Shown here piece by piece: positions 52,317 through 61,900 of a stretch of 64,000 nt of DNA. The translations under genes and the position numbers were made by a program. Source of the stretch: Clostridium sp. (GTDB lineage: Bacteria > Bacillota_I > Bacilli_A > Acholeplasmatales > Anaeroplasmataceae); the NCBI GenBank assembly GCA_022010015.1, contig CP091735.1, forward strand, positions 310,001-374,000, given 5' to 3'. Position 1 is the stretch's first letter. Every line of letters begins with the position of its first letter. The notes beneath the pieces are model-generated. The model did not search any database. It had not been told where the DNA came from and worked only from the letters and a program-made list of their open reading frames with translations.

Positions 52317-52771
52317 CTAAAGTACACGCGTAATTACATCTATTAAATTAAACGTAGCATGTGCCATATCTTCCACATTTAAACCTTCAAAAATCATCAT
52401 TTATATGAATAAACTCTATTTCGTTAGTTTTTAGCAAAGATATTAAACGAACAAAAATCTTGAAAGCTATTAGTTGACGAAAAAAATATGTTTTTTTCCA
52501 TCTAAATAATATGACTTAAATGTTTTTGTAGCCAGTGCCTGAATCAACTATCGTTTGACAGCAATGATTTAAAAACACATTTTTTTAAATCAGTTATTGG
52601 CTCAGTACTATCATTATATACAGTCATAGCGAACCAATAATCAATACCTGGAAAGCTTATCATACCCTCTATAGAGTGCATATATAATTTTTGAAGTATT
52701 AGTTCCATAAAATTCTAAATCATCCAAAGTACCATCAGACTTTTTTTAATTTGCATTTTAACTTTAGTCAT
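52317..52771 (-). CDS. Phage tail-region protein
   Basis: About 150 aa joined: MTKVKMQIKKSDGTLDDLEFYGTNTSKIIYALYRGYDKLS, DYWFAMTVYNDSTEPITDLKKCVFKSLL, and an end EGLNVEDMAHATFNLIDVITRVL. Unknown function. Sits between the fibre gene and its probable assembly protein. Breaks near 52747, 52690, 52590, 52490 and 52390. Confidence 0.45.
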
Positions 52772-52775
52772 ACTA

Positions 52776-53762
52776 TCACTCCACTATCTTTAAGAATATA
52801 CCACCTACAGCAAGCTTATCACTTGGTGTAGTGCCCATTTCGATAATATTTCCACCCTCAGTTACACGCCCCTTTGAATCAGTCTTAACAACACTATAAG
52901 TACCAGCTATACCTACATTTTTTAATAATAAAGGAACTTCAACATTCTGACTACCATTAAAGTGAACAGTTCCAGCAACATCATTGCTAAAATCTATTGT
53001 CCTCTCATTAGTTAATTTATCAGCACTTCCTGATGTTTCAGCGTGCTTTACAGACTTATCAGCATCAACAGTATCATCTACGTTGCCAAGACCTAAATCA
53101 CTTTTAGTAATACTAACCTCACCTACTTGGCCATTTACGGATTTTACAGAGTCAGTATTATCGACCTTGTCCCATACATCAGTGCTTAAAGCAAGTATCC
53201 AGTCACCTGTTGATACGTTTTTTATCATACCATTACTATATTCAATGCTTTCGTCTACAAGCGTATCCTTAACAGTTTGTGAGGCCGTAGAAACTATAAA
53301 AAATGTACCTGTTAAATCAACATTTACATTTATTGCCTTTTGTGTTAACTCACCAAATGTAGAAATACTAGCATAATATTGGTTTAATTCATAATGTATT
53401 TTTTTAAAATTATCAGTTATCTTTATGGTGTTATCACCAAAAATAAGACCACCAAATGTTAATTGTCCTAATATAGCATCAGGAATATATGCGACTGGTA
53501 TCTTACCATTTTCTAAAGTAGGAACATAAAGATGCACAAGCTTATTAGAAACATTTGCTCTTGCGACTTCATTTAGAACTATTCCCTCAATTACATTAGC
53601 TTGAGCGCCATTTTCTACACTTGCTAGTTTTTCTCTTTCAGTTTTAGTCATAACCTTCTTATCTTCTGTTTCTAGTACCATATCCGCGCTAGTTTCTAGG
53701 TGGATGGTATCTAATTCACTATTTGAATTCAAAGTAGTATATTGTGCCTTTTTAGTAGCCAT
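52776..53762 (-). CDS. Phage tail fibre / receptor-binding-type protein
   Basis: 328 aa in one intact frame. VKSVNGQVGEVSITKSDLGLGNVDDTVDADKSVKHAETSGSADKLTNERTIDFSNDVAGTVHFNGSQNV is the repeat-type fibre motif (VNGxxGxVxLxxxDVGLGNVDNTxD) found in many siphovirus fibres; AGTYSVVKTDSKGRVTEGG is typical for the end. Likely trimeric, contacts the host surface. A 41-base spacer with own RBS separates it from the next upstream gene. Confidence 0.8.
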   Translation of the reverse strand: MATKKAQYTTLNSNSELDTIHLETSADMVLETEDKKVMTKTEREKLASVENGAQANVIEGIVLNEVARANVSNKLVHLYVPTLENGKIPVAYIPDAILGQLTFGGLIFGDNTIKITDNFKKIHYELNQYYASISTFGELTQKAINVNVDLTGTFFIVSTASQTVKDTLVDESIEYSNGMIKNVSTGDWILALSTDVWDKVDNTDSVKSVNGQVGEVSITKSDLGLGNVDDTVDADKSVKHAETSGSADKLTNERTIDFSNDVAGTVHFNGSQNVEVPLLLKNVGIAGTYSVVKTDSKGRVTEGGNIIEMGTTPSDKLAVGGIFLKIVE

Positions 53763-53849
53763 ATTTATATTTCCTCTTTTCTCTTGTGTTTGGTAAGCTG
53801 CTCATATTATTCAATCTCCTTTATAAAAAAATCCCCAGCTAACATATCA

Positions 53850-54173
53850 CTAGGCTTTTTCACTACCTAAGATAATACGTGTACCTTTTAACGCTTTCAA
53901 GTGATATTTTTACTAGGAGTTCCATTGTTATCTACATAAAGCATACATTTACTTTTGTCAGCATTGCTTGGTAAGTTGCTTAAAACACTTAATCTTTTAG
54001 GAATTACCTCTTCCTTAAAATTAGCAAATGTATCAAAATCTACAAATAAATCATCATATACAATATCATTGGCATCCATTTCGCTTGTTTCAATATCTTT
54101 AAATCCAGGATAACTAAGCTTTTTGGATATAGCCACTTTCATTAGCATAAAATTCATCTTTATTGTTTTTCAT
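53850..54173 (-). CDS. Phage tail-region protein, unknown
   Basis: About 107 aa joined: MKNNKDEFYANESGYIQK, LSYPGFKDIETSEMDANDIVYDDLFVDFDTFANFKEEVIPKRLSVLSNLPSNADKSKCMLYVDNNGTPS, ending TRIILGSEKA. Likely a minor tail or fibre-base protein by position. Breaks near 54120 and 53910. Confidence 0.5.
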
Positions 54174-54189
54174 ATCTTAAATAAATAGT

Positions 54190-54810
54190 TTAATGATGAG
54201 AATCTCCATCATTTATATTAGCAATAAAGATATATTTATCAGCCGTAGCTGTTCTCTTTAAGCATTTAAAAGCCTCTAAATTTGCTTCTTCAAAGTCTTT
54301 GAATTCACCCATATGATAAATACTACTAATTAATTCTGATTGAATAGCATTGAATTTAATAGTGTTTGCATTAGACTCACCTTTAACTAAATTTAAAACC
54401 TGCATCATATCATATACTACATCAGAAGCATTATCACCTGTAATAATTATATTTTTGTTTGAAATTTAAAGCCTCTGTAATCATAAATAGAAAAATTGCA
54501 GGCCTTAATTAAATTATCATTTAATCTATAAGCTAGCGTTGCTTCTACAGGGCCTCTTGAGGCTGTTATTGCATATCTTTGATCTATATGTATTTTGTGG
54601 ATGTGATAGCCATCTTTAATTTCAATGCTATCAAAAACAAAAGGACCACAAATACGATTATTTGGAGTCCTAAAAACTATATTAAATATTTTTACTATCA
54701 TTAAATACACTGTATGGAATATAAATTAATAAATCCATACTATTATCCTGATAGTTTTCAGTTTGAGTTGCTTTTACAACCTCTAAGCTGTTATTTAAAA
54801 AAACAATCAT
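54190..54810 (-). CDS. Phage tail-region protein, unknown
   Basis: About 207 aa joined: MIVFLNNSLEVVKATQTENYQDNSMDLLIYIPY, RTPNNRICGPFVFDSIEIKDGYHIHKIHIDQRYAITASRGPVEATLAYRLNDNLI, GDNASDVVYDMMQVLNLVKG. Mixed beta/alpha, candidate baseplate or distal tail protein encoded beside the fibre gene. Breaks near 54690 and 54455. Confidence 0.5.
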
Positions 54811-54814
54811 TATA

Positions 54815-54880
54815 TCATTTCTCCTTCATTGCCTCATAAGCTCCAAGAAGCATTATCACTACAAATAAAGCACTCATCAT
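54815..54880 (-). CDS. Tiny hydrophobic ORF nested at the tail-gene stop
   Basis: 21 codons, MMSALFVVIMLLGAYEAMKEK. ATG overlaps the TGA of the large tail gene, and the stop lies 5 bases before the next start, so it exactly fills the gap. Could be a real membrane micropeptide of the phage or a chance filler. No Shine-Dalgarno of its own is visible, so expression would rely on coupling. Confidence 0.35.
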   Translation of the reverse strand: MMSALFVVIMLLGAYEAMKEK

Positions 54881-56659
54881 GAGATATCACATTCAATTTG
54901 AATGATGAGACGCTCTCTAGAATCCTTATAGATGGCTTTAGTGGCTGTAAATAGTGGACTTGGAAGAATTGACTCATTATCTATTAATGGAAGCCTAAAA
55001 GACTCTTTTTGACTAATATTAGGCATTTCATAAAGAGTAAAAAAATGTAATTATCCATAAAATTATTACTCCTAGAATAAGGTACTTCCTTTTCAATATA
55101 AACATTGATATTTAATGAATCAGTAAAGGTAGTCGCTTCAGCATAGCTATCAAATGCATAATTATCCTTTGCCTCTACTATTAGATAAGCCTTATGAGCC
55201 TCTATAAGCTTAACAGCACGCTTATAGACCTTGTTTCCATCATAATTAACACATAATAAGTATTCTTTATCAGGATTGATTTGAGGGCCCTTTAAAGTAA
55301 TAATTCTATCTAAAATCATTGTGTCAGGATTGTATGTTGATTCAAACTGCGTAGCTACGCCTATTGACTCAGCTATCTTAAATTCACATCTTGATAAATT
55401 AATAATACTTGTATAAAGATTATTATTAATTTTTTTGTTTGGATGCTAGAAACATACCAATCATTATTATCAATTGTAATTTTGTCTCCTGGATTTGGTA
55501 GAATATTGCCTAAATAGCCTATGCTCATTATTTCATTGCCTTGCTTATTTGCAACGTTTTTAAGCTCGGATATTGCATTATCTATATCAATAATTCCAGC
55601 ACCGCCCTCATAAGTCCTAGAAGCCGTCTTCCTAGCGTTTTCATTAAGTTGTGTGATATCTTTATCACTACTTAACAAGCATCTTGTTATAGGCTTATAG
55701 GTAACGTTAAAAACATTATTAAGGGGATTTTCAGCAGGTGCTTTAGTTTTATATAAATCATTATCTGCTGCAAGTGCCATTGAATAAACCTTGATTTGCT
55801 TAAGTAGGCTAGGATAATCATAACCACTTTCAACAAAATCATCACCTATATAATTACAAATATCATCATATGTTATATTTAAATCCTCACTTGAATGAAT
55901 GCCTAATATATTTTTGTGAAGCATATCTTAAAACCGGACCATTTACGCCGTAAATAAGTTTTTTATAAAGTGTTGTATTTTGCTTATTATATAAACCCTC
56001 AATATAAGGCGTATTAGTAGTGTAATAACAATAATTAGCCTGATTGACAACATCTATTAAGTCATATTGCTTCTTCTCTAAAAGATATGGCGTTAAATCA
56101 ATTGCATAATCAATATATCCTAGTGTAAATTGAGCATTTTTCAGCATTTAGACTTAAATCACCCACTATTAAATTAACCATACCATCTTTAATATCAACA
56201 ACTAATTCAACATCGCCAGCTACGTTATATCCACATTCATTTTTTTAAATAATCAATTAAAATGACAAAATATTGATAAGCAATATAATTATCCTCACTG
56301 CTCCATATTTGGTCTTTTAAATTATTTTCCAAGACAAAGCCAAGTTTTCCTAGTGTTCTTCCAGTTCCTTTTATTGCTGAATTATCCATATTAAAGATAT
56401 GACTATCTAAAGGAATACTAATAACAAGCCTTTTAGGAAATGGACTTTTTGCTTCAAACTTAACTATTTCTTCAGCACGTGTAGGTAACATCAACTTCAT
56501 ACTATCACTATTTAGCTCTACGTCATCCGCTCTTGGCGTTAGACTCTCTACTTTAGTCAAATTAGTTCTATCGACCACGTCAGAGGCCTCACATTCAACC
56601 ATAGAACAATATTCATCTACATTTTGAGTAATTATCTTAGATATGATTTTTCTTCTCAT
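54877..56659 (-). CDS. Large phage tail/baseplate protein
   Basis: About 590 aa joined. MRRKIISKIITQNVDEYCSMVECEASDVVDRTNL ... RLVISIPLDSHIFNMDNSAIKGTGRTLGKLGFVLENNLKDQIWSS (beta-rich), a middle LLKQIKVYSMALAADNDLYKTKAPAENPLNNVFNVTY ... GDKITIDNNDWYVSSIQT, and an end SRERLIIQIECDIS. The KITIDNxxWYVSSI segment resembles tail-associated or Gp37-like baseplate proteins. Start overlaps the preceding stop (ATGA). Breaks near 56245, 56140, 55910, 55430, 55370 and 55035. Confidence 0.55.
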
Positions 56660-57279
56660 CTAAGACGAAAAGGATTATGCTTTTTTTAAATTATCCAAAA
56701 ACTATGCAATATTTAGAATTTTTTTATAAACAAGTCTAGGTATCATTTGCATACTTCTTCCTATTTCTAGCATTGCATCAAAGAAAGTAGTTCCTGGACC
56801 AAAGAAAAAAATTCACGTGAAATAGTTGAATTATAAATATCTATATTATCAATTCTTGATAAATCATAATCAAGATTATATTTATCATTCATTAATAATA
56901 ACAATACTAAAAAGCTTTGCATAATTATTATTTAAATCATATTTAACGCCACCATAGGACCATTCAATATGATTATTTGTAAATGTCTTCGAGCCCAAAA
57001 ATATAGCATTCCAATATCTTTGTTAATTCAATTAAAGTAGCCTGATGAGAATAACATCCTGGCATAGTTATTATTTCTGTTGCCTCACTTGACATAAAGA
57101 AATACATACCATCAATTTCACATAAGGTAAATGGTGGAATATTAAAAGTAAATATTCTCGAGATAAAAGAAAATGAGCCTGAATCTAAAGCTTCATCTAT
57201 TCTTCTATCAATGTTAATTGTTTTTATCAATTATTGAGGTGATTTCATACCATCTATTATTATAAAATATTCTAACCAT
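56656..57279 (-). CDS. Phage tail protein (distal-tail-like position)
   Basis: About 205 aa joined: MVRIFYNNRWYEITSI, INIDRRIDEALDSGSFSFISRIFTFNIPPFTLCEIDGMYFFMSSEATEIITMPGCYSHQATLIELTKILE, FGPGTTFFDAMLEIGRSMQMIPRLVYKK. RIDEALDxGxFxF is common in baseplate proteins with an OB-like fold. Function inferred only from fold hints and location. Breaks near 57225, 56985, 56925, 56810 and 56720. Confidence 0.5.
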
Positions 57280-57735
57280 TAGTGCCTCCTTGAAGTAGTA
57301 ATGTCCTTTAATGATGAATAACCATATCTAGCTCTTGATTGAGATAGCTTACGCTCTTCCCATCTTTTACGATAATTTTCTTCAAGTACAGTAGTTGCAA
57401 CCTGCACGCCTATTATTCCTATACCCATAGTAGGATTGGAAAATGATAAAGCAGCAAGTCCTACAGCCTGACCTGTATTATTAATTCTTTCTTGTGAATA
57501 AGAATTACCAGTATATTTACCTACATTTGAGGTAGCATAGCTCATAGCATTTTTTTAGCCAGCAAATAGGTTAAGCCTAGAGTTTTTGGCTCTAGCTAGA
57601 TTTTTGAGCTCCTGCTTGAGATTTAGGAGCTACCATTTCTGTTGCTTGAGCTGGTGTTTTTGCATCCGTTTTAGCTTCAGTAGTTGTAGTTCCAGTAGTT
57701 TGGTCCTGGACTATTACCTTAATTTCATTACTCAT
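57279..57735 (-). CDS. Phage protein, unknown
   Basis: About 152 aa joined. A low-complexity N-terminus MSNEIKVIVQDQTTGTTTTEAKTDAKTPAQATEMVAPKSQAGAQ, then NLARAKNSRLNLFAG, then SYATSNVGKYTGNSYSQERINNTGQAVGLAALSFSNPTMGIGIIGVQVATTVLEENYRKRWEERK. The AALSFSNPTMGIGIIGVQ helix with flanking RxxxRW suggests a small tail-assembly or tape-measure-like protein. No long coiled-coil tape measure is seen elsewhere. Breaks near 57602 and 57555. Confidence 0.5.
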
Positions 57736-57814
57736 AAGCTATTCCTCATAATTGCATACAAAAAAATAATCTTAAACTTAATTGAATCTCCAAAAGGTAC
57801 CTTGATACATTATA

Positions 57815-58528
57815 TCACGTAGAATCATATTTTTTTAGTATAGTCAATAACGTATGAGCCATCAGGAAGCACTATTGATTTAAAATTAACGGAATAAGTC
57901 TTTTTGCCCTTACCAAATGAACTTAATATTTTTTGATGAAGCTTATCATTTTTTTAAAACATAATAAATCAACTGATATTGCAACTGCACTACCATTATA
58001 AAAATTTTCTTGTAATTCATTGAGCTTAATATTATGAGCCTCTACTATTGCAAGATCACTAGCCTCAATATTAATAGCACCCTTTAAAAGAGTGTTATCA
58101 AGATAGATTTGCTGATTGTTTGCATATTCAAACTCTTCAAATAAATGAATTTCACCATAAACCATTATCTTATAGCATTCATAACCATTTAGAGTAGCTG
58201 ACTCACCATCACTACGTGTAAAATTAATAAATTGAGCTTGATTATCATCAGGAAATTCTACAACCTGATTATTAAGCCCTTGCAATGTATCCTCAATTCT
58301 CACAATTATAGGTTGTGTCCTTATACGCTCAATAGGGGCATAAAATTCAGCAATTATTTGTATAGTCCTAGAATTAACACTAACACTATCTACGCTGCCT
58401 CCCTGAGCCCTTAAAACACCATAGGCGTGTGTATCCGGGATAAATTCCTTTAAGCCTTTCATTGCTTCAGGATTTTCAATATATTTAAGTGAAAACATCG
58501 CATCATATTTAGGATTATCATTTTTCAT
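57815..58528 (-). CDS. Phage tail-tube/structural protein candidate
   Basis: About 237 aa joined at 57950 and 57915: MKNDNPKYDAMFSLKYIENPEAMKGLKEFIPDTHAYGVLRAQGGSVDSVSVNSRTIQIIAEFYAP ... GYECYKIMVYGEIHLFEEFEYANNQQIYLDNTLLKGAINIEASDLAIVEAHN, ending SIVLPDGSYVIDYTKKYDST. Beta-rich, one large protein between the connectors and tail: fits a tail tube or tail terminator. Start overlaps the preceding stop as ATGA. Confidence 0.5.
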
Positions 58529-58596
58529 CCTGGCCAATATAATTTAAGACATTTTTCTAAATATTTAGTAAAATATTCTATTTTAGACTCCGTCAT
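58525..58596 (-). CDS. Very short phage ORF, 23 aa
   Basis: MTESKIEYFTKYLEKCLKLYWPG. Start overlaps the stop of the preceding gene, and its own TGA overlaps the next ATG. It may be a real coupled micro-ORF, or the N-terminus of the next protein separated by an indel in GAAAAATG. Confidence 0.35.
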   Translation of the reverse strand: MTESKIEYFTKYLEKCLKLYWPG

Positions 58597-58912
58597 TGTC
58601 AAGACCTCCTTCAACTAATATATTTAAATGAGCTATGGTAGTTCTAGTCCAGCTTCTTATGGCTCTATCTACCCAGCCCTTAGACGATTTATTTTTAGTA
58701 TGTGTGAACAGTGCATATCTACTTGTAGGAACTGGGGCGTTATCAACACCTATAACAATAAAGAAGCCATCAGGAATTTTAGTAGGTGCTTGTATTCCAT
58801 TTTGTCTTAAATTACCAGTCGAATAGGGATATTTTAAGGGATAATCAGGATTAGGGCAAAATTTTTTAAGACAAGCACATAACTCCATTGCTTCTTTTTG
58901 TGTAAGTATCAT
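58583..58912 (-). CDS. Phage head-tail connector-type protein
   Basis: 109 aa, intact: MILTQKEAMELCACLKKFCPNPDYPLKYPYSTGNLRQNGIQAPTKIPDGFFIVIGVDNAPVPTSRYALFTHTKNKSSKGWVDRAIRSWTRTTIAHLNILVEGGLDNDGV. Short, basic middle, beta pattern. Position between two connector-size proteins fits a head-closure or tail-completion protein. Start overlaps the previous stop (ATGA). Confidence 0.55.
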   Translation of the reverse strand: MILTQKEAMELCACLKKFCPNPDYPLKYPYSTGNLRQNGIQAPTKIPDGFFIVIGVDNAPVPTSRYALFTHTKNKSSKGWVDRAIRSWTRTTIAHLNILVEGGLDNDGV

Positions 58913-59233
58913 TCTAAATAAATCCTTGACTCGCCCTGGAAGTTATTAGTATCTATTCTTCTTCTAAATTCTAAAGAATTAAGGTTATTTTCAATATTAA
59001 CAACCTTAGCCCCTTTTTGGAATTAAAGCACACTTAATAAAATCATCTATTGAGACATCACACCAGCCATTAACCTTTAAAATATAGCTGAATTTATCAG
59101 TATTAAGACCAGTAGCATAGCTTTGTCTACGATTATTAATATTTTCAGGAGTAGCCTTAAAATAAGTGCCATTTGTCATATTATAGCAAGTCATATAATC
59201 ATCAGATGTGTCATGAATTGTATTAAGTCCCAT
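58909..59233 (-). CDS. Phage head-closure-type small protein
   Basis: About 107 aa: MGLNTIHDTSDDYMTCYNMTNGTYFKATPENINNRRQSYATGLNTDKFSYILKVNGWCDVSIDDFIKCALIPKRG, then ENNLNSLEFRRRIDTNNFQGESRIYLE after a break near 59012. Follows the connector gene with no gap (stop/start share a base). Confidence 0.5.
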
Positions 59234-59631
59234 TAATAGCCACCTCCTAGAATTCCATAGCGTAATAAGATATTTATTACTTGATCATCATAAGCCTTCT
59301 TTTGCTCATTTATATTAGCGTTAGCTTTGATATTACCATTATCAATAATAAAACGCATTTGATACATTTGAGCCCAGTACATGCCCTCATATATATCACT
59401 TTCAACATTCACCTCATCAGCGATATAATTATTCAAAAAGCTTTGTATAATCCTTACCTCTATTTTGAATAATTAAGTCATTAACTAATTCACAAGCCTC
59501 ATCAAGCCAGTTATCTATAGCTAGATTCTTAGAAGCAAATGCTCCTTGATTAACCATATTTTCAAGTGGATAGCCAAATGTATCTTTTTATATCATTTTT
59601 TTGTAATTAATCTAGTATAAAGCTTCTTCAT
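59233..59631 (-). CDS. Phage head-tail connector-like protein
   Basis: About 132 aa joined: MKKLYTRLITK, ENMVNQGAFASKNLAIDNWLDEACELVNDLIIQNR, NNYIADEVNVESDIYEGMYWAQMYQMRFIIDNGNIKANANINEQKKAYDDQVINILLRYGILGGGY. Helical with an xxLxDxxxDEA pattern, right after the capsid gene: fits gp6-like adaptor proteins. RBS AAGGAGG. Breaks near 59602 and 59440. Confidence 0.55.
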
Positions 59632-59689
59632 AATGCCTCCTTCTTATAAAAAGAAAGGGCGGAATTAACCGCCCATATTAAATACTAAT

Positions 59690-60559
59690 TTAGACTTGTG
59701 AAGATGATTCTGATGTTTGAGCAGCAGCCTTAGTAATTAAATAAATACCCTTTGCTCTTTCAGCCTTAACATAAGTATCATGATAGATTCTTACGTCAAC
59801 AATTGGACCATCATAGCCAGGAGCCTCTTGATAGAACTTAGCCTTTTGTAATTTAACAACTGATGCTTGGCACTCAGGAACTACTATTAATGCTTGAGCA
59901 TCATCACTAGGCCAACGTCTCTTAGGTACATAGACAATTTTAGCATCATCATACATAGTAACCTTTGAAGACATATGACCATTCCAGTTACCCTCAGAAA
60001 TAAATTTAGTAAGATCTTTAGCATTCTTAAATAACTTGCTTGAAGTACGAGGTACATACATAATAGCAGATTCGGTAGGAATCTCCTCATTACGAATATC
60101 ATCCATAGCAGTATCAAGTGTATCAACTAAATTTTCAGTTGTTAAAGTAGTTGAATTTGCAGTTTGAATACCATCAGCCTCTGATAATGTCTTAAGACGA
60201 TATTTATCAATAGTAGGAACAGCTACTCTTCTTAAATATTCATTATAGAACTGAATAATATTAGTTCCACTTTCCTCTAAATCCATAGAGTCGATTTTTA
60301 ATTCGTCTCCACAGTCCTGTGTTAATTCATGTGATTCCCAAGTTAATGTAGTATCCTTTTTCGCAAAACCATCTTTTCTTGAATAAGTACCCATTTCATA
60401 TGAATCGAATCCGATAACTGGAACTTTAACTGCTTTAGTTCCCATGAATTCTACGTTTGAAACAACTAAATCATCTGTACAAGATGCTTCAGCCATAACC
60501 TTATATGTATTTAGTGCATTTGCTAAATACTTTGTAATTAATGCGATTGCATTTGCCAT
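59690..60559 (-). CDS. Phage major capsid protein
   Basis: About 289 aa from MANAIALITKYLANALNTYKVMAEASCTDDLV. The order scaffold, then this gene, then connectors, the size, and segments such as VIGFDSYEMGTYSRKDGFAKKDTTLTWESHELTQDCGDELKIDSMDLEE and IMYVPRTSSKLFKNAKDL fit an HK97-fold capsid protein. It is one intact frame, unlike most neighbours. Start chosen at MANAIAL, after GAGGAAAAA. Confidence 0.8.
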   Translation of the reverse strand: MANAIALITKYLANALNTYKVMAEASCTDDLVVSNVEFMGTKAVKVPVIGFDSYEMGTYSRKDGFAKKDTTLTWESHELTQDCGDELKIDSMDLEESGTNIIQFYNEYLRRVAVPTIDKYRLKTLSEADGIQTANSTTLTTENLVDTLDTAMDDIRNEEIPTESAIMYVPRTSSKLFKNAKDLTKFISEGNWNGHMSSKVTMYDDAKIVYVPKRRWPSDDAQALIVVPECQASVVKLQKAKFYQEAPGYDGPIVDVRIYHDTYVKAERAKGIYLITKAAAQTSESSSQV

Positions 60560-60582
60560 AATTTTATTTTTCCTCACTTTAT

Positions 60583-61146
60583 CTATAATTTTGTTAAAAC
60601 CTCATCATAGCCAAGATCATTATTACCACCGCCACTAGGCTGTGGTGCAAATGAATGAGAATATGATGTTCTAGGATTATTGCTAGGTTCATCTAGCATA
60701 TCCTTATAGCTCTCTTTGAATGCTTTAGTAATTTCTTCTAGCTTGTCTCCCTCATATGTTTTTTTGAGGTTTCATTATATTTTTAAATTACTAAAATCAA
60801 ATGAGCCTACTAATAATTCAGGATGGCTATTAAAACCTAGACTCTTAATGAAGTCAGTTTCTACGTCCTTTTTCAGCTTCTGCAGTAAGCTTCTCATAGT
60901 TCTTCTTCATATCGTCATAGTCTTTCATACCATCCAATTTAGCACTTAATTCTTTAATTTTATCAAGCGCCTCCTGGTGCTTTTTCACTTGCAATAAAGC
61001 CTGATAAATCATAAGTATCGATAGCAGTCTTTTTAGCATTATTGATATCATTACCATTAATAGACAAAATACTAGAAATAACCTCAGCCTTATTTTTCGT
61101 CATTAACACCATTCTTTAAAATTTCTTGTAATTGTTCTTTCTTCAT
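60583..61146 (-). CDS. Phage scaffolding protein
   Basis: About 185 aa joined. MKKEQLQEILKNGVND, a helical and highly charged middle (HQEALDKIKELSAKLDGMKDYDDMKKNYEKLTAEAEK), FIKSLGFNSHPELLVGSFDFSN and a Gly/Ser/Pro-rich tail (NPRTSYSHSFAPQPSGGGNNDLGYDEVLTKL). Composition and place just before the capsid gene fit a scaffold. Breaks near 61097, 60985, 60868 and 60760. Confidence 0.72.
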
Positions 61147-61313
61147 GTATCCTCCATACTGTGTTTATACGAGATCACATTTCTCACGTGATTCAACATA
61201 TATCTTCTTTTTGTTAATAATGAGAAGCAACATCAAAATTTGCCATGCTTTACGTCCTAGCAATATGGACAATGCTATCGTTTTTACGTTTCATCAGCCT
61301 CAACATAATATAA

Positions 61314-61529
61314 CTACATAACCTTATCAGCTACGAAGTCAACAATTTGATTATCACCACAAACTAGATTATCATCATAATTTGCATTGATATGCTTAGT
61401 GAAATCATCAAAGTTTTCACTATTAATAATAACGATATATGGACGTGGCGCGTTAGGTGTCATTATATGTACACAAACTAATGTTTCAGCCTCCTCAATT
61501 GTCTTGTTTAGATATTCCTTCTTTGGCAT
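61314..61529 (-). CDS. Small phage protein
   Basis: 71 aa as read: MPKKEYLNKTIEEAETLVCVHIMTPNAPRPYIVIINSENFDDFTKHINANYDDNLVCGDNQIVDFVADKVM. Unknown function. Readable codons continue to ~61170 (YVEADET and an end ESREKCDLV in other frames), so the true gene may be longer with indels near 61313 and 61285. Confidence 0.5.
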   Translation of the reverse strand: MPKKEYLNKTIEEAETLVCVHIMTPNAPRPYIVIINSENFDDFTKHINANYDDNLVCGDNQIVDFVADKVM

Positions 61530-61560
61530 CTTTCTTCTTCCTTCCTTTAATTTTTTTCTA

Positions 61561-61768
61561 TTATTTTTTTCTAGTTCCTATAGCAAGTCCTATGCACAAT
61601 GGTATCTCTGGAGTAAACGGCCCAGCCCAAAACAATAGACAAGCATTAGCATAGGTTAAATGCCATTTATTTTTAGTAATAAAAAATAAGACATAACCCA
61701 CGATTATAGGACTATTACAAATAAGCCAATAGCACAAAAAAAGGACTAATGTTTTTAAGTCCTTGCAT
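61561..61768 (-). CDS. Small two-helix membrane protein
   Basis: About 66 aa: FCAIGLFVIV, VGYVLFFITKNKWHLTYANACLLFWAGPFTPEIPLCIGLAIGTRKK. Two membrane helices, basic end. The assumed start (MQGLKNISPFF) overlaps a hairpin with a T7 tail at 61741-61764, so the gene may be transcribed only by readthrough or start elsewhere. No family recognised. Confidence 0.4.
61741..61764 (-). terminator. Terminator-like hairpin inside the phage operon
   Basis: AAGGACT/AGTCCTT stem with a 10-nt loop, then seven T on the minus strand. It overlaps the start of the small membrane gene, giving an attenuator-like layout. Confidence 0.55.
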
Positions 61769-61843
61769 TCATTTATGATATATTTAAAAAAAACTTCTTC
61801 AGTCTCTTCACATATTGATTACCTCGATTTTTTTGCATAATAA

Positions 61844-61865
61844 AAGCACTCAATTACGAGTGCTT
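61844..61865 (-). terminator. Terminator after the minor head gene
   Basis: AAGCACTC/GAGTGCTT stem, six-base loop, then TTATTATGC on the minus strand; 36 bases past the minor head stop. With the next hairpin it separates the portal/minor-head part from the scaffold-capsid part. Confidence 0.6.
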
Positions 61866-61900
61866 AAGTACTACTAATATTTTGAAAAAAGAAAGATTAA

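Noticed and set aside
33000..60000. Antisense ORFs longer than 60 codons opposite clear genes (e.g. 36824-37090 +, 51289-51711 +, 52984-53376 +)
   Set aside because: They lie fully inside typA, a phage gene and the fibre gene, lack good RBS, and their products show no family features.
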